A stretch of DNA of 6,261 nt, taken from the NCBI GenBank assembly GCA_016191795.1, contig JACPVK010000122.1, positions 1 to 6,261 on the forward strand, written 5' to 3'. The notes beneath the pieces are model-generated. The model searched no databases, was not told where the DNA came from, and saw only the letters and a program-made list of their open reading frames with translations. Positions 6,133 to 6,261 of the stretch are shown here, piece by piece. The position numbers were made by a program, and so were the translations under genes. Source of the DNA: Gammaproteobacteria bacterium. GTDB lineage: Bacteria > Pseudomonadota > Gammaproteobacteria > SZUA-229. Position 1 is the first letter of the stretch; every line of letters begins with the position of its first letter.

Positions 6133-6261
6133 TTATTGTATGTTCCAGTTGCCAATATCGGCGTTCGCATCTTCACCACCGTCAACACCATCGGCACCCA
6201 GGGTATAAATATCCACTTCGCCATGTTCGCCCGGGCTCAGGTATTGATAGTCGCGCTGCCA
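6133..6261 (-). CDS. gspG: Type II secretion system major pseudopilin GspG, C-terminal end
   Basis: These are the last 42 codons plus the TAA stop (6135-6133) of the main pseudopilus shaft subunit; the rest lies beyond the right edge. The visible sequence begins WQRDYQYLSPGEHGEVD and continues IYTLGADGVDGG, then EDANADIGNWNIQ. The YxYxSPGxHGxxDxxTxGADGxxGGxxxxADIGNW pattern is diagnostic of GspG. The acidic Gly/Asp loop is the Ca2+-binding loop that stabilises the major pseudopilin in studied systems, and its Asp residues are kept here. gspH follows after 2 bases. The gene is too short in this window to judge the N-terminal prepilin signal. Confidence 0.96.
   Translation of the reverse strand, partial: WQRDYQYLSPGEHGEVDIYTLGADGVDGGEDANADIGNWNIQ

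Noticed and set aside
1..6261. CRISPR array, tRNA, rRNA or insertion sequence
   Set aside because: No regularly spaced repeats, no tRNA-like cloverleaf segments, and no transposase or terminal inverted repeats were seen; the window is almost fully coding.

Overview
The window is the distal half of a type II secretion (general secretory pathway) operon, read on the minus strand. It runs from the 3' end of the major pseudopilin gene gspG at the right edge, through gspH, gspI, gspJ, gspK, gspL, gspM and gspN, to a small cysteine-cluster (YkgJ-type) gene. At the left edge the 3' end of an unrelated plus-strand gene, a hydrogenase maturation protease, converges on the operon. The gene order G-H-I-J-K-L-M-N is that of proteobacterial gsp operons, so gspC/D/E/F probably lie beyond the right edge. 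The moderate base composition, protein families and hydrogenase neighbour fit an environmental, possibly H2-using gammaproteobacterium. That placement is inference, and I cannot name a genus.

Layout, in the direction of operon transcription (right to left): gspG 3' end (6261-6133), gspH (6130-5561), an 84-bp spacer, gspI (5476-5069), gspJ (5072-4416), gspK (4419-3424), gspL (3419-2184), gspM (2187-1681), gspN (1684-914), ykgJ-like gene (912-493). Four junctions are 4-bp start/stop overlaps: ATGA at J/K, L/M and M/N, and GTGA at I/J. The other junctions are 1 to 4 bp apart, except the H/I spacer. This points to one polycistronic, translationally coupled unit. A 99-bp convergent intergenic region (394-492) separates it from the hydrogenase protease gene, which ends at 393.

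How the genes work together: GspG is the main subunit of the periplasmic pseudopilus. GspH, I, J and K are minor pseudopilins; I, J and K form the tip complex that starts pseudopilus assembly. GspL and GspM are the inner-membrane platform proteins, and GspL recruits the GspE ATPase. GspN is an accessory inner-membrane protein present in only some systems. The YkgJ-like protein probably binds a metal; its link to secretion is suggested only by gene coupling.

No new multi-gene system is visible. The points worth a second look are small. GspH has Ala instead of Gly at the prepilin -1 position and a forced TTG start. GspH also carries a 4-residue tandem-repeat linker encoded by a degenerate 12-bp repeat. 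GspI has a histidine-rich leader, the gspJ start is ambiguous, and a metal-binding cysteine-cluster gene is tightly coupled to the end of the gsp operon.
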